From Treponema sp. UBA4326 (GTDB lineage: Bacteria > Spirochaetota > Spirochaetia > Treponematales > Treponemataceae): a stretch of 5,345 nucleotides of DNA. Positions within the stretch are counted from its first letter, which is position 1, and the number at the start of each line of letters is the position of its first letter. Shown one piece after another: positions 5,326 to 5,345 of this stretch. Made by a program: the position numbers and the translations under genes. Location: NCBI GenBank assembly GCA_002393835.1, contig DGTW01000151.1, positions 1-5,345 on the forward strand. Direction: 5' to 3'. The notes beneath the pieces were generated by a model. The model was not told the DNA's origin, did no database searches, and was given only the letters and a program-made list of their open reading frames with translations.

Positions 5326-5345
5326 ATGTCCAGAAAGAAACAGTC
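5326..5345 (+). CDS. Start of an unidentified gene, cut by the window edge
   Basis: Only six full codons are visible, giving MSRKKQ. A perfect AGGAGG (5315-5320) lies 5 nt before the ATG, a promoter candidate lies upstream, and the gene is divergent from the repeat-protein gene. The basic N-terminus shows no signal peptide so far and hints at a cytoplasmic product, but nothing can be said about its family. Confidence 0.7.

Overview
This 5.3 kb window holds three complete genes on the minus strand, read right to left from about position 5081 to 131. At the right edge are the first codons of a divergent plus-strand gene. All three complete products are predicted to be exported or anchored in the cell envelope. 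Base composition, a relaxed Phe-Ser-Ala-Cys lipobox and the overall protein style suggest a spirochaete, most likely a Treponema-like organism. That placement is inference; no rRNA or other phylogenetic marker lies in the window.

Layout: positions 1-130 hold no supported gene. They carry an imperfect hairpin (2-40) and six tandem 7-bp repeats (92-133), the first of which contains the stop codon of the neighbouring gene. Positions 131-2407 (minus) encode a lipoprotein lytic transglycosylase of the Slt type, with a long helical N-terminal part and a C-terminal GH23 domain. Positions 2408-2515 are a compact regulatory stretch: two hairpins behind the upstream gene, a T-rich tract, and a promoter placed so close to the transglycosylase ATG that the message could be leaderless, with no Shine-Dalgarno sequence visible. 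Positions 2516-4147 (minus) encode the most unusual protein here. Its N-terminus matches the substrate-binding beta domain of Hsp70/DnaK without the ATPase domain. A long acidic linker with repeated Asp-Phe motifs, one membrane helix, a Pro/Glu/Lys-rich stalk and a C-terminal LysM domain follow. Positions 4203-5081 (minus) encode a secreted protein built from eight tandem repeats of 24-26 residues resembling YD/RHS-type repeats. Positions 5082-5325 are a divergent promoter region, with a good sigma-70-type promoter on each strand and a 5' leader hairpin ahead of the plus-strand gene.

How they may work together: the short gap (55 nt) and shared strand suggest that the repeat protein and the LysM protein are co-transcribed from the promoter at 5140-5168. 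The transglycosylase follows, either by read-through or from its own promoter. A LysM peptidoglycan binder beside a peptidoglycan-cleaving enzyme points to cell-wall turnover or septum work. The LysM protein would link the wall to a cytoplasmic Hsp70-like peptide-binding module across the inner membrane. This functional link is inference from domains and proximity.
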